From Aptenodytes patagonicus (lineage: Eukaryota > Chordata > Aves > Sphenisciformes > Spheniscidae), in NCBI RefSeq assembly GCF_965638725.1, contig NC_134949.1:126416294-126480293 (forward strand): a stretch of DNA of 64,000 nt. The letters are read 5' to 3'. The notes under the pieces are model-generated. The model did not search any database and was not told the origin of the DNA. It saw only the letters and a list, made by a program, of their open reading frames with translations. The position numbers were made by a program, and so were the translations under genes. Positions within the stretch are counted from its first letter, which is position 1. Each line of letters starts with the position of its first letter. Positions 1 through 14,114 of this stretch are shown in pieces.

Positions 1-3000
1 GCCTCCAAGCGCCGAATGATTCAGAAGCAGACTGAGATCTTCAATGCATTGTTTTGATCCCTAATCCTGCCCAATCCTCCTCCTTTGATATGTAATCTGC
101 TGGCACCTGTGGTGAGTGGCTGCTGTTTGCCAAAGGGTGGTTAGGAGACACGAGATGCTGGAGCTGCTGAGGTATGTTAGCGTTGGGCAGGGTAGAGCCA
201 GCATGGCCTGAAAAAGGAGATTTGCTGCTGGAGCTGGGAAGGCCCCACGGGTGGAGCTGATGGCGAGTTTGGCCAGATAGTGCTCACTGAGATGGTGAGA
301 AGGGCTAGATAACCCCGACAGCGTGACACCAACTCCCATCCTACCTTCCCACTGGGCCAATTCCAGCAGGAAAACAGGCTTTTCCAACCCAAGCATTAAG
401 TGTGTGCCCTTAGACACATATGTAGGAGTCCCTGTCTCATCCCAAAATAGTCCAAGTCATTTGCTCCTTTTAATGCCAGCCCTCCTCCTCAAACCCTGCT
501 GTTCCTAATCCTGGCCTTCATCTGAGCACAGGACCTCCAGGAGCTCATCCTTCTGCAAAACGATTAAGCCCTTGAGGACGCTGCACAGACTCTCATCCCG
601 GGCCCTTGGATTTCCTTCATGGTAAAACAGGAAGCTCCTCAGCTCCTGTTGAATGAAGGCCTGGCCCTGCCCTAAGCTTTCTGGGGCATTTCCACTGCCT
701 TTGGGCTTTGATTACTGCTGGTGCCACGTGGGTGGGGGTTTGCGGCTCCTGTGTTTGAAGGACCACATGGAAAGGGAAGGGTCTAAAGAGCTGCATGGGT
801 CAATATGTGCATGTGCCTGCAAGGCTAAACAAGCAAAAGTGAGAGTGGTATCCTGAGGGAAAACATTGATCTTTGATTTGTTCAGGTGTGTTTTGAAAAA
901 ACAAGGCAGAAGGCATGATCGTTAGGGTTTGGCTTAGCATGAGCTGAAGATCTCTTGGGCTTTGTGTGCTGTTCTGCTGGGTCCTGCTACATGTTTAAAA
1001 GTAGGATGGCTACCATGTGGGTGAAAGAGTCCTCATTCATTTTGTACCAACTCAAGGTCTGTAAGCGAGGATATCAAGCCTATGGTTAGGGCTCACGCCA
1101 ACTCACAAAGAGCTGTAATCTCTGTTTGGTTCTTGTAGTCCTGTAAAACCCAGGTAAGAGCATCACCTGGGGCAAAAGGGTCACGATTCATTTAAGTTCA
1201 GCTCAGCATCACTGGACTGGATTCTTAAGAGCAGAAGCTGAAAAGTTTGATATAATATAAGCATCTGCAAAGCCTGCCTGGCTAAGATAAGGGCTGCATC
1301 GTGTGGAGGCAAATTGGCTTTGATTTGCTCAGAAGTGGGATGAGATTTTTCTGTAAGGCTAAAATGAGAGCCAGGGCCTCCTGACGTTAATTCAGTGTTG
1401 ATTATTCTAGGCCAGATTCAACTCATTGAACAGGTATTATGGTTTGCACCTAGTGTACAGGCAACTACAGTGTAAAAGTGGAAGGGGTTGTGGCCTAGGC
1501 AGGGGTAGGACAGGTGTTAAGTCTCAGAGAAGTGGAAGTTATTCTCATTGTGAAGAGAAATGAGTGGCAAGCTTGGCTGATCACTGAATGTGAGGCTGGT
1601 GCCAGGAACGCTGGATGGATTATCTTTGCCTGGGACAAATGGAAATGGTTGGGTATTACTGGGAAGACTGGGAGTTATTTGTCCCTACTACTATCATTGG
1701 CCTGCATTCACCTTCTAGGCAACATTGGTCAGGTTATTTCTTTTGATCCTGTGGTTCGTAACCTTAACTCTGGCCTTAGCAGAATAGCCCGATGCAAAGC
1801 CCATGCTGATAATCCCTGCTGGCACACTGCCTTGTCCTCCACCTTTAGGCTGCGTTTGATTCAGTTCTGAACTTCCTCAGACCCACCTATAGCAAATGAT
1901 CATCTGACCTACCCCTCCAGCTGTGAGCTTCCCTACACCCAGGAGTCCTCAGCTAAATTCAGAATTATCTACAGCCCTTCAGAAACTTGCCTCCATGCCT
2001 GTGTACCTCAGGTCATCTTCTGTCAGGGCAGCTCTAAGCCACAACCCTAACACAGGAGACCACTTCAGTGAAGCACTCCTAGCTCAAGGGTCGATGACCC
2101 AATTACCCCTAGAGACAGCAGCACTTACTGTCGGTCTTTTAGTCCTTGCTTTTAACACAGTGGTAGACCCAGCTCTTTAGTTCCTTCTGTCCTTCTCCAT
2201 AAGCGTAACCCTAACCGTAGTGTTAGCCCAATAGCCTGGTCAACTCAACATAAACTATTAGACAATTAGCTTTGACAGCAATCTCTCGCAAATAGCACTC
2301 ACCCTAGGAGGACCCATCAGATGAGATACTTGGCTCTGCTACCGCCGCGGTCCTTCTCATTCCTCAAGAGACTGTACAACACACAGTCATGAGCCCAGTT
2401 CTCCAGCTTCTGTACCAAACCTCCCTCAAGCCCAGTGATAGCCTGAGGCATGTCACAGGAGCTTCTTATCATTGGCCTTTCCTGGGGCTCTTTTAACAAC
2501 AACGTGTAGGCAGCCTTGGTGTGGGATTTGGCTCTCCTTGCTTTGGCCAGCCCAGTTCCCCAGGGTTCACCTGGGCAGTCTGCTCTCCCTCTCTGATCAG
2601 TGCAGGGCACTCAGCTCACCCAGAGACACAGCTTGGTGTCTGAGGAAGGTAGGATGAATAAATACACTGGGTTTTCCTCTTTTTCTCTCCACTGACTGCT
2701 GAGGGAGCTTTTGCACACTTGCGGCCTATTAGAGGCCTAAAGTTGGGTGTGCTGCATCCCACCTGGCTGTGAAAATTCATATTTAATGAATAACCTAAAC
2801 AACTGTGATTGAGTGATGCTGACTAGCCCTATTCCACCTGCTTTATTAGTCTCTGACTTGGCCACGTATTTCCAGCACTTGCAAATGTGTTCTTTTGGTT
2901 CTTTGTTGGTGCTCTCAGTAATTAATTAGTAAGCACGTTACCCGCTGTGGTCTGCATACAGCCCCCTGCACTGTGATTTGGGATGTGCAGGAGGGGAGCC

Positions 3001-3264
3001 CACGCGGCTGTGCCCGCCTGGTCCCGCTGCAGGAGGGCTTGGTGATGATGACAGCTGGTGCCATGGATTTCAGTTTCAAGGAGCTGGGATGCTGTGCTCA
3101 GGCAGTCAGCTGAGCCCTTCCCCAGGGCACCTGCCACTTCTGGAAAAAATGCCTGAGACCGTGCATCCATGTTCATCTAGCACGTGCTGAGCAGGAAGGG
3201 ATGGTAAGAGAAGATTATGGAGAGATGCAGCAGTCAGAGGAAAATGAAACAAACCCACAAACTC

Positions 3265-3291
3265 TTTTTTTTTTTTTTTTTTTTTTTTTTT
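3265..3291. repeat. Poly-T run (27 T)
   Basis: An uninterrupted run of 27 thymines on the + strand. It could be the poly-A tail of an old minus-strand retroposed sequence, but no element body was recognised next to it, so it is listed only as a homopolymer. Confidence 0.9.
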
Positions 3292-3750
3292 AGGAGCTGT
3301 CAGAAAAAACACCTGGTGGAGAGCTGATTTCAGCTGCAGTGCTGTTACCTGATACCAGCTTGATATCATGGTGCCATCTTGGGTGGGGTCTTTGCAGAGA
3401 ACAACTTTGTTACAAGAATATTAAAGCTGTAATAGCTGGCTCAAACAATGCAGGTAAAGGGAAATAAAAGAGGAGGATAAGAAAGTAATTGTCATAATTA
3501 GGCAGGAGGAGAAAACTGAATAGGCTGTGTTGGGGGGGAGCAGAGGCAACAAAGTGCTGCTGGGCTACCTGCTGCAGGTGTTGAGATCTAATGGCAAAGA
3601 CTCAAAAAAAAAAATTTAAGAGTTGTGTAATTAATACCCTATGAATAATGCAAATAGATGCCCTCACAGGTAGTTGAATAACTGATTTTGTTACAGGGAT
3701 GCTGCATAATTCCACAATGTGCTTTTCTTTCCCAGCTGCCTTCTTGATCC

Positions 3751-3781
3751 TGCCGCCCCCCCTTCCCTCCCCCCCCCCCCC
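3751..3781. repeat. C-rich low-complexity tract
   Basis: Cytosine runs broken by single T pairs, ending in a run of about 13 C. Low-complexity sequence with no gene context. Confidence 0.85.
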
Positions 3782-5871
3782 GTTTCTGTTTCAGGACTTG
3801 TTGGCTTTCTTTTCATTGAATCAGTAAGTTTCCCATGCCTCACCCCATTTCACTGCTGCTAGAGCGAGATCCTTAATAACCTGGCCCAGCCACGGCAGGA
3901 GGAAGTGAAGGAAGGATCTCTGGGGACCTTCATCATAGGTGGCAGAGAAGAAAAGGAGAAAGTCCCTGCAGAGGAGGGAGGGAGGGAAAAAACCTGCAGA
4001 CTGGGCCGGGTTACAGGTAGGCCAAGTTACAGAGGTTGTCGGCAGCTGTACTCCTGCAAAACGCTGGAACAGCTTCTCCAGAGGAGCAGACACCCGCTGC
4101 CTCCAACCTCTGGAGCACACAGTACAGCCCTGCAGGATAGAGAGGGGAGGAAAAACCTGCACCAGGGGCTGAAACACATGGCCCATCCTTTGTCTTCATT
4201 CCTGCCCCTCCCCCCCCCGCCCTCGTGAGTCATTGAGGCTTCACCCTTCAACTCTGGATGTGTTCAATCACTGACGACTCAAAGGGCAGGACCCAGAAGA
4301 GGAGCAGGAGGTGAAGATGGCAGGCTTAAGCACCCTTCCAGTGGCAGCTGGCACACCTAAGGAAGAGAAGGGCAGGCTGGGCTGTTGGCGTGTGCGGTGG
4401 CTGTAGGCACACCTACACACCCAGGAGGTACGGCCGGGTCACCCTGCAGTGACAGCACCCCTGGCACCTGCGGCTTTCAGGGACAAGCAAATGTAACATC
4501 TAGGAGCTGTCTTTAAGGTCTGCTGGGTTAAGTTTGCAGTCAAGAATGAGGTCAAAGTAAGACGGGACGGATATGTTTGCAGCTTAATGGCCTTTTTATG
4601 ACAAGGGAACAGCATGTAATGTAACATAGACACAAAGTAGGCACTAGCTTGAAGCAACCGTTTCCTGGAGAGCCTTGTAACTTATTTGCATATATGTTAG
4701 AAAAATATCTCAGCTGGATATGAGCATTTCCAGTGAGGAACAAGGACAGCTTCCTGGCCCAGGTTCTTTTAATGGCTTGAATAAAAGATGGGATGTCAAA
4801 TAGGACTGAATTTAATCTGTAGTTAAAGGATTATTTCTTGGCTCCTCAACAATTACATATTCAGTGGAAACCTGGTGATCTTAAGTATGTCACAATATAA
4901 TATTAATAACCTCATTACATATCAACTGTGTTACAACTCAGATCTGCAGCCAAACTGCTGGCAACAGAGGGGTGTTTGTACTGACATCTTAACTTCACTG
5001 CTGTTGGCCAAATGCCTTTTGGGCAAAATAAGAGGATCGGGCTGGTTGTTCAGAAAGGTCATTAAGGAGTTAAAAGCACTTGCGGGGCAGGGGGGAGCAA
5101 ACCCAAAAACTGAGGCTGGCTCTGGGCTTCTGGCAGGTTTCTCCAGCAGCAGCAATGACTTTCCTCCTCTGGCTCACCCACCTCCCATCCTCCTGTGGGA
5201 AGCAGCAGAGCTGCCCCCAAAGCCCCAGCATCTTGCAAGAGCTGACCTGAGCCTCTCCCCCAGACAGGCCTCTCCGGAAATCAGACTTTCCAGGGAGCCG
5301 AGGTGCAGGGGCTCGCTCCCCCTGCGGGCAGCCCTGCCAGGGGGCATCGGCAGCAGCACCCTGCTGCAGCCCAGCGCCTTGCCCGGGAGCACGTCTTCTC
5401 CCTGGCTGGGTCTGCTCCTGTCAGAGGAGCTTCAATATCTGATCGAGGAAGATAATGAAAGCCACTTGGGAGACCTTCAAGGAAGCCATAATCCTCTGGC
5501 ACTTCGATGGGACACAGCCGCCACTCGCTGCATGGCTGGTGAGGAGCGGCCGGAGCTTGGCAAGGAGCCCTCGGCACCCACCGGCATCGGGAGGGGCAAG
5601 GGGACATTTTTAGCAGAGATAAATAAATCTAGCTTTGCTGGGGGTCGTGGTCCGCTTGGCTGGAAACTTTTGCCCCTTGCATCTTGGTCTCTGGTGAATT
5701 TTGTTAATCTGGAACATATTTAGGGCCTAGAGCAAACCTGGGAAAGCAAACGGTGCTTGGGAAAACAGGAGAAGGGCAGGAAAAGGCTTGATATGTTGCT
5801 GCTTGTAAAAGCAATCTAGCACTGTGGCTGACCACTGACTCTGTGTATGTATGCGTATGTCTGCAATGTAT

Positions 5872-5890
5872 GTAATAAATAAATAAATGT
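5872..5890. repeat. AAAT tetranucleotide microsatellite
   Basis: Short tandem array of AAAT units (AATAAATAAATAAATG) in intergenic DNA. Confidence 0.8.
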
Positions 5891-6357
5891 ATGTAAATAC
5901 CTTCTCTATGGGCCAAAGACTGACCTGTAGTGTAAACTTGAGGCTGTCGCTGCATCAGCAGAGAAAGTTATTAAAAAGTGTGTTGAAGGCGGCAGCTGGG
6001 GGACAGGGGTAGGAATAAACCACTGCAAAGATGTAAGGTCAAAAGTAGGTTACTGCCAGCTCCTCCAGTTTTTGGTGATGGTGGGGCTCTGTGCAGGAGC
6101 AGCAGCAGCAGCCGCACATACGATTTTGGACCCAAGTCCTTGCTGCTGGGTTTGGATTTGGGTTGTTAGGATGGGATGGGGTCGGAGCTGTTGTCGATAA
6201 GTAGCGTTGTAGAGGAAACTGTAAGAGTTTGTATCCTGCATCTCATGTGACTGCTAGAGAGAAGGTAAATACGACTTGCTCTGCCACAGCAGGAGGTAGA
6301 AGCAGAACCCAAAGGCAGCATGTCTTTAGACTGATCAAATAAATGCTTCCAAGGGTT

Positions 6358-6432
6358 TTCACATATACACACATATATATGTATGTGTGTGTATATTTGT
6401 AAAAATATAAAAAATACATGTATATAAATATT
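6358..6432. repeat. AT/GT-rich imperfect microsatellite
   Basis: Alternating purine-pyrimidine CA/TA/TG steps grade into an A+T-rich stretch. The arms are partly self-complementary, as expected of a decayed dinucleotide repeat. Confidence 0.75.
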
Positions 6433-7184
6433 TTTTTAAATGGTAACTGTTAAGAACAGTGTAGGATTCTGGAAATATTTAAATATTTGTTATAGGTAAT
6501 GTGGACACTGTGGTAAGTGACTAGGATGTGGAAGGCATTTTCCCTATGAACATTTTATTTCCTAACTGCTTAGAGCAGGATTATGTTTTGATTCTTCCTT
6601 AGGCTTTTAACATGGGAAACTCTGAGGCAAAACACTGAATTTGGGGAATGCTGGTCTGATCCACCTTGTGTTTACTGGATTGGTAATACCTGAGTGGGAA
6701 CAACCATACAAGTGTTCGTGGCTCCGCAAGTGGATGTTAATTCCTCTTTCTTTTGCAGCCGGGATTTGATTTCTTTCTGACAGTAGCAGTGTCTCATGGG
6801 AGTGGATTACAGGGTTGCGGCAGTGCTGTGATGTGTTTGACTTGAACCTTTGGCAGCCTCGAGGGATACACCCTGACGCAGCTTTTAGCCATCCAGATGC
6901 TCTGATAGACCACAGTGAGCTGGGATGGAGTAGCTTAAGGGGAGAGCTGCAAACTGCTGTGGTACCAAGTGGTCGGTGGGATTAGGTTAGCAAAGCATTG
7001 CACAAGCAGCAGTGCGTTACTGCCGTCTCCTTTCTCATTTTTGTAGTCCATTTCTGAATGCAAAGAATTACGACCACGTCTGTACGTGGCTTGGGCTGGG
7101 GTGAGTTTGGTGGATGTAGTGGTCTGAGAGCTCCCTGCCTTGAAAAGTGGCTAATTTTCACCATGAAAATAAGAAACGAATACT

Positions 7185-7315
7185 GCGTTTGTGAATGTGA
7201 GTGCGCAGACGCATGCCCGCGTGTGCAGGCAGAGAGCAGGCACGTGTGCGCCTGTGAGCCTGCGTGTGCAGGTAGGCAAATGCGTGTGCCTGTGTAGGTA
7301 GGTACACATGCACAG
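7185..7315. repeat. Imperfect TG/CG-rich simple repeat
   Basis: Degenerate repeats of TGTG, GCGTGTGC and GTAGG units give spurious Cys/His-rich open frames on both strands. I regard it as low-complexity DNA rather than coding. Confidence 0.6.
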
Positions 7316-10300
7316 CCACCCGACCATCCCTGTGATCAAAGTGAAGAAAGAGCCACATTAAAAAGCTGAAATAGCTTGAGATCCCGTCCTTATTGCCTCT
7401 GGTCTCCTACCTCGCCCAGCCTCACCCTGTCCCACGTCCCTGTTAATTGCTCGCAAACAGCAGCAGGGATGCAGCAGCAGCCGAGGTTGCTGCACGCTCA
7501 CCGCGGGGCTGATGGGCAAGTCGGGTCCTTCTCCGGGAAACCGTACCGCCTTGTTGTGACACTCGCGCCAACCTGTGATGCCGGCTGCTTCGAAGCAGTC
7601 TAGCAAAGGGCAGAGGGAGAGGGGCCGAGGGGACAAACTGGTGGCACGCACGAGGGACCCTCGCGGCACACCTCAGGGTACAGTTCTGGGAATTTTACGT
7701 GGAAACAACCTGCCGCTAAGCCCTGTGGGGCTTATGAGTGCCTTAGAGCATGCACAGGGCTGTCAGCTAGAGGGAGGCAGCAGGGTGCTGCAGTGCATCC
7801 CCCCAGCCCGGCCCCTCCGCAGGGCAGGAGGGAGCGGAGGAGGTGGCATCTGAAGGAGTGGTCCCAGACGCCTGCAGGCGTCAAGCACAACGCTGGCCAA
7901 TTCCCTTAGGTCGGCGTCCCTCTTGTTTTAATGGGAGTCAGATGCATAAAATCCCTTGGAGATGGGTTGCCGTTGATTAAGGGAATGACAGCCTCCCCCG
8001 GAGCAGCTTTTCCTGGCCCCGCTCCAGCCTGGAGAGACTCTCAGGGGGCTGGCACAGCCCCACCACCCCCAAAACAGCATGGAGCAAAACAGTCCCTTTC
8101 TGAGGGTGAGCTTGGCTAGCTGTGCTGCCACCAGGGAGCTGCACCCTCTGCCCTGCCCCAAGCCAGCCCTGCTTCACCCCGGCGGGGGGCAAATCAGATG
8201 CCCCCCCCTCAGGCACACGTCTCCACCGGTAGGGAGAAGCCGGTGTGTTCCTCTGCATTTGTTGGCCTTATAGTTTATTTTTTCTTTTAATTCCTCCAGG
8301 AATGAGGCAACTAATTGACAGTCGAGGGAAGCTCAGAGGGACAAAGGAGAGGATCAGGGAGGCCTCAGCTTCCCCACTGGCACAAGCTGGTTATAAGCCA
8401 TGATGACTACCCAGCCATTTTGCTTCACTGGGTGCGCTGACAGCACAGTTAATTACCACTGCCTTCACCGTCGGGCTTTACCCTGACTTAAGGCTGGAGC
8501 AGCTGTTTTGGTTACTAATGGGGAGAAACGAATGGAGAAAGTCCAGTGGCGTCTGCAACGCCGCCTCCCTGCCAAAAAGCCGGCTGGAAAACCTCAGCCA
8601 GCCTCATCTGGGCAGGAGCCTCCCGTGATGGAAAGGCAGGCGGCGGTGAGCCGGAGCCACCTGTAGAGCAGTGCGTGCCGGCACACGCCATGCGAGCTGT
8701 CGGGGTTCACTTGCCACCCAGGGCAAAGGGCTGCCGCAGAGCTGCCTAGTCCTGGCAGGCCTGCAAGGAAGAAGGAGAAAGGGTGCTCCGCCGAAAGTGT
8801 GTCTGGGGCTGTGTCCTTGGCGCTGCCGTGGCCCTGGGAAGGGGATGCCGGGAGCGGTTCTGCACTTCTGTCTTTCCTCAAAGCCGGCAGAGCCAAGGAT
8901 GGGAAGCGAGCCTCTCAGTTTCCAACTGTGCAAGGCTTTTTGCTTTGGAAATGTCTCGGAGCTGGGGCCTTTTCAGCAGAGAAAACACTGCCCCAGTGAA
9001 AGGGAGGGCAATGCACGCTGCGGGTTGTAGCTGTGGCAAGGGAGCTTGTCTGCATCTGCACTGGTTGGCCTGGTTTGCTACACTAAAGCAAACTTCTTCC
9101 CTGGGAATAGGTGCCCAAAGGGTGAGGGGAGAACAGGGGTGGTCCTGAGAGTAGTTTGACTTGGAGAGCAATGGAGCGGTACCGCCTTTCCTTAATAAAC
9201 CGCTATCTGAATCTGGATTTAGGTCGAGTGGAAACAGAAAGCCCTGGCTGCTCGCCAGCGGCCAGTGGCCCTTTGCTGCTCTGCTCCCCCAGGCCCCGGT
9301 TACCACTATAGCAGCAGCCATGCAGCACAGCTTCCTCCTCCCCCTCTTCTTCCCTGCTGCTCCCTGTGGGGGATCTCAGTTGGGGCGTAGGCTCGCACAT
9401 CCTTGTGTGGAAAAACAAGGAGCTTCAACATGGGGAGAAAGCCTGGTACCTCCCACCCATCCTGAAGGCACTACGCAAGTTGTACCCTGGCTGCACCAGG
9501 CAGATGGATGCTGCCGTGCTCAGGAATTGGGACTAAATGGGAACGTACTGGGGAGTAAAGGCTTTTCTGCTTTGGGAAGCTGGTGGTCAGGGTAAGTTCA
9601 TCTCAAGGCATCTAGGATCTTCTTCAAGATGGGATGGACTATTCTGCTGATTAGATTTATTTTTTTTTTTTTAAAGGAAGATGTTGAGATTTTTGTGAGC
9701 CCCTGAGACCGGCGGAGGGACTTCAGGTTAGGCTGAAGTCAGCCTTTATATTCACTGCATACAAACTTCTAGACTTTGATTTTGCAAAAGCACACGTGCT
9801 TTTGGATATAGCTACTGTGATAAATGTTCCCAATGTCAGTTTTAATTGTGGCCTGCTTAACCTCCTACGATGCCCCTAGCTAAGCATCTTTGCAAAGAGC
9901 AAGACAATGCTGGGACAAAGCCAGCCTCACTGGGGGTTTTAAAACACATGGCAGACATCAGTAATGGCAGCACAGGACTTGGCATGTTTTGCCAAGGAAA
10001 TGTATTGGAGCCGGTCCCTGTTGAGGTAGGGTCAGGGCATGAACTCATGTGAAAACTTGCTCTGCCAGGATTTATTTCCTCCAATCCGATCAGGTGATGG
10101 AGACCAGGGGGGGACTCGTCAGGCAAATTTCTCTCTCGTGCGTGTTGTGAGTCTGCAGCCCATGAGCCCTTAGTCCTGCTGCGGTCAAGGGTTACTCTCT
10201 GCCTGTGGGGCAGAGCCTGCCCCAGGGAGCAGTGCCTGCAAATGGGCTCTTGCCTGCTCTTCCAGGGAAAAGTGTGGAGCATCTTTCCCCTTGTCATTGC

Positions 10301-13300
10301 CACAGCTGTAGTATCTATCTTGGGCTTCTGCATGTTTCTGCTCGAACCTCTCAGAGCCAGGTGCTTCTGTGCAGATCACGAGTTGCTCTTTATTAGCTTT
10401 CATATGGTCTTTGCTCTACGTAACTGCAGAGAAAAGCCTGAAAGCCTCTCCCACAGCATTTCAAAAACACAAGGTAAATAAGGTGGTGGCAGCAGTGATT
10501 TTAAACCCTGTTTTTGCTCAGGTGCCTGACGCATGATTCCCTACAAGCTCAGGACTTCCCTCGTGCAGCAGCGAGGGCTTCCCAGCCCAGCTGGGTGTCG
10601 TGCCTGCCTCCCCACCAGCACAGCCTCCCCTCCCCGCTGCCCCCCAGCCCTGCGTCTCACTGCCAGCAGGCCGTGACGCCCAGCCGCTGAGCGACCGCAG
10701 CAGCCCAACGTGTTGGGATCTGCCTTCTGCCACCTCCCCTGTTGAAAGGCCTTCCCGTGCTGTTACGCTCTGTCTAATCAGCACTCACTTTGGGTTGTGA
10801 ATCTCTCCCTGGCTCGGGTCTGTGATAGGAGTGCCGGTATTCAGCGTTTTGCCACAGCCCCCGAGTTAAAGTGCGTCCCAAAAGCAGGCAGAAGGGAGGG
10901 AGCGGAGCAGGGCCGTGCGTGATCCATCCCTCCACAATACCAAACCGGTGTTGCAAAAGCAGTCAAAGGCTTCATGCAGAGACCTGGGCGCACGTGAGGG
11001 CAGTTTGGGCCAAAGAACAGGACAGGCTAAGCGCAGCTGACATCTTACCTCAAAACCCTGGCCCCAGGACTCGTGTGTAAAGAAGCCCAGCACTGTTCCT
11101 TGCCTGTGTGGGTCTCCTTCAAAGTCAATGCTGCTTGAAGAAAGTCCTCCCTGTCTGAGACGGGGAGGGAAGGGGAAAGGCTGGATGCCCCCTCCCCAAG
11201 GCGCAGGGACGATGGGATCTGATCAGCAGCTGGGCCCAGGGGCAGCTGGGGAGGTAACGCAGGTTTGCACCCCAGCAGCAGAGCTGCTTCCGGCACCCGA
11301 AAGCTTTGCCTGGGTTTTGGGGGACACCTGCGAGCCGGTCTGCATGTTATGCTACTCAGCTGGGGTTAAAGGAGTGTGGAGGAGAGCAGGTATCTCCCTC
11401 CTCAGACCTCTTTGCTAAAGGAGACCTTGTAGAGCAGCTCCCACATGCCTTGTTTTTCTTGCAACCCTGTTGTGCAGAGCCAAGGTGGTGCAAGAGAGGA
11501 GGCAGGAATGAAAGGGCTGAGGTTTGCCTCCCGGCCTCTTTGCAATCACCCAGCAATTCTCTCCCCTCGCTGCCACCGCCGAGCATGTTTGAACCACAGG
11601 CTTGTCGAGTCCTCTTGAGGCCTGTAGAAACATGGCTCTGCAGCGCCTTGTGCTAAGTAGCAGGTAAATAAAGCTACTGGGTGCTGGGAACAAACTTGCG
11701 AAGACAGGTGATGCATCAGGGGCTGCACTATCCCCCAGAGGCAGAGGCTGGGATGGAGGAGCAAAGAATGGGGATGGTGTGAGGCACCTTCCCTGTTGCT
11801 GGGGCTCCTGCACGGGGAGCTGGCACCAGCGAGTGCTGGCAGAAACCCAGACTACGCTACCGCAGGTATGCAGGCAGAGGCTAGGTTGAAAAATCGCATC
11901 TAGAGATGAAAAGGTGAAGCTTATGGTCACTAACACCATTTCACTGTATCTTTTTTTCCTACGTTCGTTACTCCTTGGGCTGAAGGAGTAACGGGGCCCC
12001 AGGAGGCCACAGTCAGAAGCCGTAAGGAAGCAGGCGAGCACAGTGTACGCAGAAACGCTGCAAACAACCTCTACCTGATTTTGGAGGCGAGCAAGAGGAG
12101 CTTATGTTCATCTTGCAGCCCTTTCTGCTGCCAGGGAGCAGTTAGGCAGCATGGGGGACCTGGATCAAGACTCAGTTCTGTAGCGCCCTCCATGCCTTCT
12201 CACCACCTCTCAAACCCACTTCCCAAGTGTGCGGGGTTTTGTGCACGTTTTAGGTGTTTGCATGGGGGCTGGAGCTGGCGGGTGAGTGGGCAGAGCCCAC
12301 GGCTTAGGAGCTGGTTCACACCATTGCCTTGGCTTGCTTCAGGGCGTGAACTGAAGTCCAGGGAGGGAAGCTGGCAGAAAGTGGTGAGGGGAACAGATTT
12401 CCTTTCAGACTTGGGGCAGCTGAGTTCAACCTGCCAACTCAACTAGGGAAAAGGAGTCAAATGATACTGACTGTGCATTTATGGTAGGGTCTGGGGATTT
12501 CTTTTTTCTTTTGGTAGAGGTTTTGGGGTTGGTTTTTTTGTAGGTAAGTAGCAACAAAGCCTGATATTGCCATTAGGTCATTCTGTGTATTTTTCGTTTT
12601 GTTTGTTTGTTGTTGTTTTTTAAAGAACGTGGCTGAAGTTGGAAAGAGGCAAAGAAATGCCTGTAAGCTTTAGGGCAGCAGCCCAGTTAGGACTTCAGCT
12701 AAGTCAGAGGAGTGCACGTATGACCAGGAAAGTCACCCGCAGGAGGCCTTTACAAAACAGTAATTCGTAATTGCTGCATTAGTGCTAATTTAGCACCCCC
12801 ATTCACCACCCCTCCTGCCCCCAAGGAAGGCAGTTCATGGGGACAAATACCCACTCCAATACTGGCAGCATGTCATTGCAATCCCTTCGTTGTTTTTTTT
12901 TCCAGTGCCAGCTGTGTTGCCTTCTATATGTAATGCATAGCTGGTGCCTGTTATTGTGAAAGACGGGATGGAAAATAAAGACTCATAAGTGTGGCCTCAT
13001 GTTTAATTAGAGGCTAATGTGCTGTTAGGCACTGAAGGAATGTACTGGCGAAGCAGTGCTTGAGCTGTTTTAAAAGCATTGTATAAGTGTACTTTCCCCT
13101 TGCCTAGCTGGCATGCACCACCTTTGTTAGGAGGCACAAGACTGCTGTTCCCTGGTCTTACAGCTCTTTTGCAGTTCAGGCAAATACTGCTGGAATTAAA
13201 GTATCTCAAATCTCACTGTTTGGAGAACTTTGAAATGGAAGGGTATGGTGTGTGCTAAGCTAAGCCAAGTGTTTAATCATAGTCACAGGACTTGAGAGAC

Positions 13301-14114
13301 TAAGTGGTCTGTGGTTGAATTTGCTATAAAGAGAGACTGATTAAGCACAGCTTAATGAAACATGACATCGTTATTGGTCTCAAAAGAAGTTGAAGGAAGC
13401 CATAAGAAAATTACAGTTTTGTTTGTTTAATGAGAAGTTTCAGTGTCAGCACCTTTAGGAAGCTTGGTGTGACTGCCATGCTCCGGTAAGAGGTACGTTG
13501 CTTTGTAACCTCCATACATTGGCATGCGCATGGCTTTACCATCTGTTCTTTAATACAGTTTCATTAGGCAGTCAGCGAGCTGTCTTGAAATTCAAGAAAT
13601 TGTACTAGGGGAGTTGCACCAGGCACACAGAGGTACAGGAACTGTATCAAACCGCAGCAGGCTCCCTGCCCCTTCTGCAAGCACCCATCCTCCTTTGCTT
13701 ATTGCCCTCAGCCACTACCATCTCCAATGACAGGAGGCTGTTTTTTAAGAAAGTATTGACTTTCATGGGGCTAGATTCCCACAGGAGCACCTTGACTCCT
13801 AAAATCAGATACTGAAGTAGCACTGGCATTCATACCACTGCCATCAGGTATGCGCAAAAAAGGTCTCAAGCAGGAGCAGCTTTCGTGTCAGGGGAGGTGG
13901 GAGCAAAGCACATCACTGCTGCATGCTCTGAGGCACGCATGGTGGGTACACAACACCAAGGAGAGGTGAGGTACCTGTCTGGGCAGTCACCTACCAGTCA
14001 ACAGGGAAGATGCAAAAGCATTTGGCTTGGCTTCAAGGCGGGGAAGAAAACTAAACTGCCTGGACAGCTACAGCAAAAGAGGAAAGCATCCCAGTTGTAC
14101 ATGTGTTACACACA

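Larger units (their letters stand above)
1..14114. other. Intergenic DNA downstream of RIPK4
   Basis: No gene can be supported in this stretch. Many open frames occur on both strands because the DNA is fairly GC-rich (notably about 5.1-5.6 kb and 7.4-12.4 kb). None shows a recognisable domain, codon conservation or a coherent splice structure. The contents I can name are mononucleotide and dinucleotide repeats, listed separately. The first 57 bases read as 18 sense codons plus a stop on the + strand, discussed as a weak finding. Confidence 0.6.

Noticed and set aside
2195-2220. Telomere-like TAACCCTAAC
   Set aside because: Only about one and a half units (GTAACCCTAACCG); not an interstitial telomeric array.
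4875-5723. 282-codon open frame on the + strand
   Set aside because: No domain or homology recognised. The first third is A+T-rich and the rest GC-rich with Pro/Ser/Leu runs, suggesting a chance frame.
7185-7315. Cys-rich open frame resembling a metallothionein or toxin-like peptide
   Set aside because: It derives from TG/GTGC simple-repeat DNA and has no signal peptide or ordered cysteine framework.
11415-12041. 208-codon open frame on the minus strand
   Set aside because: No recognisable domain, Ser/Pro/Leu-rich, overlapping open frames on the other strand; judged a chance frame in GC-rich intergenic DNA.
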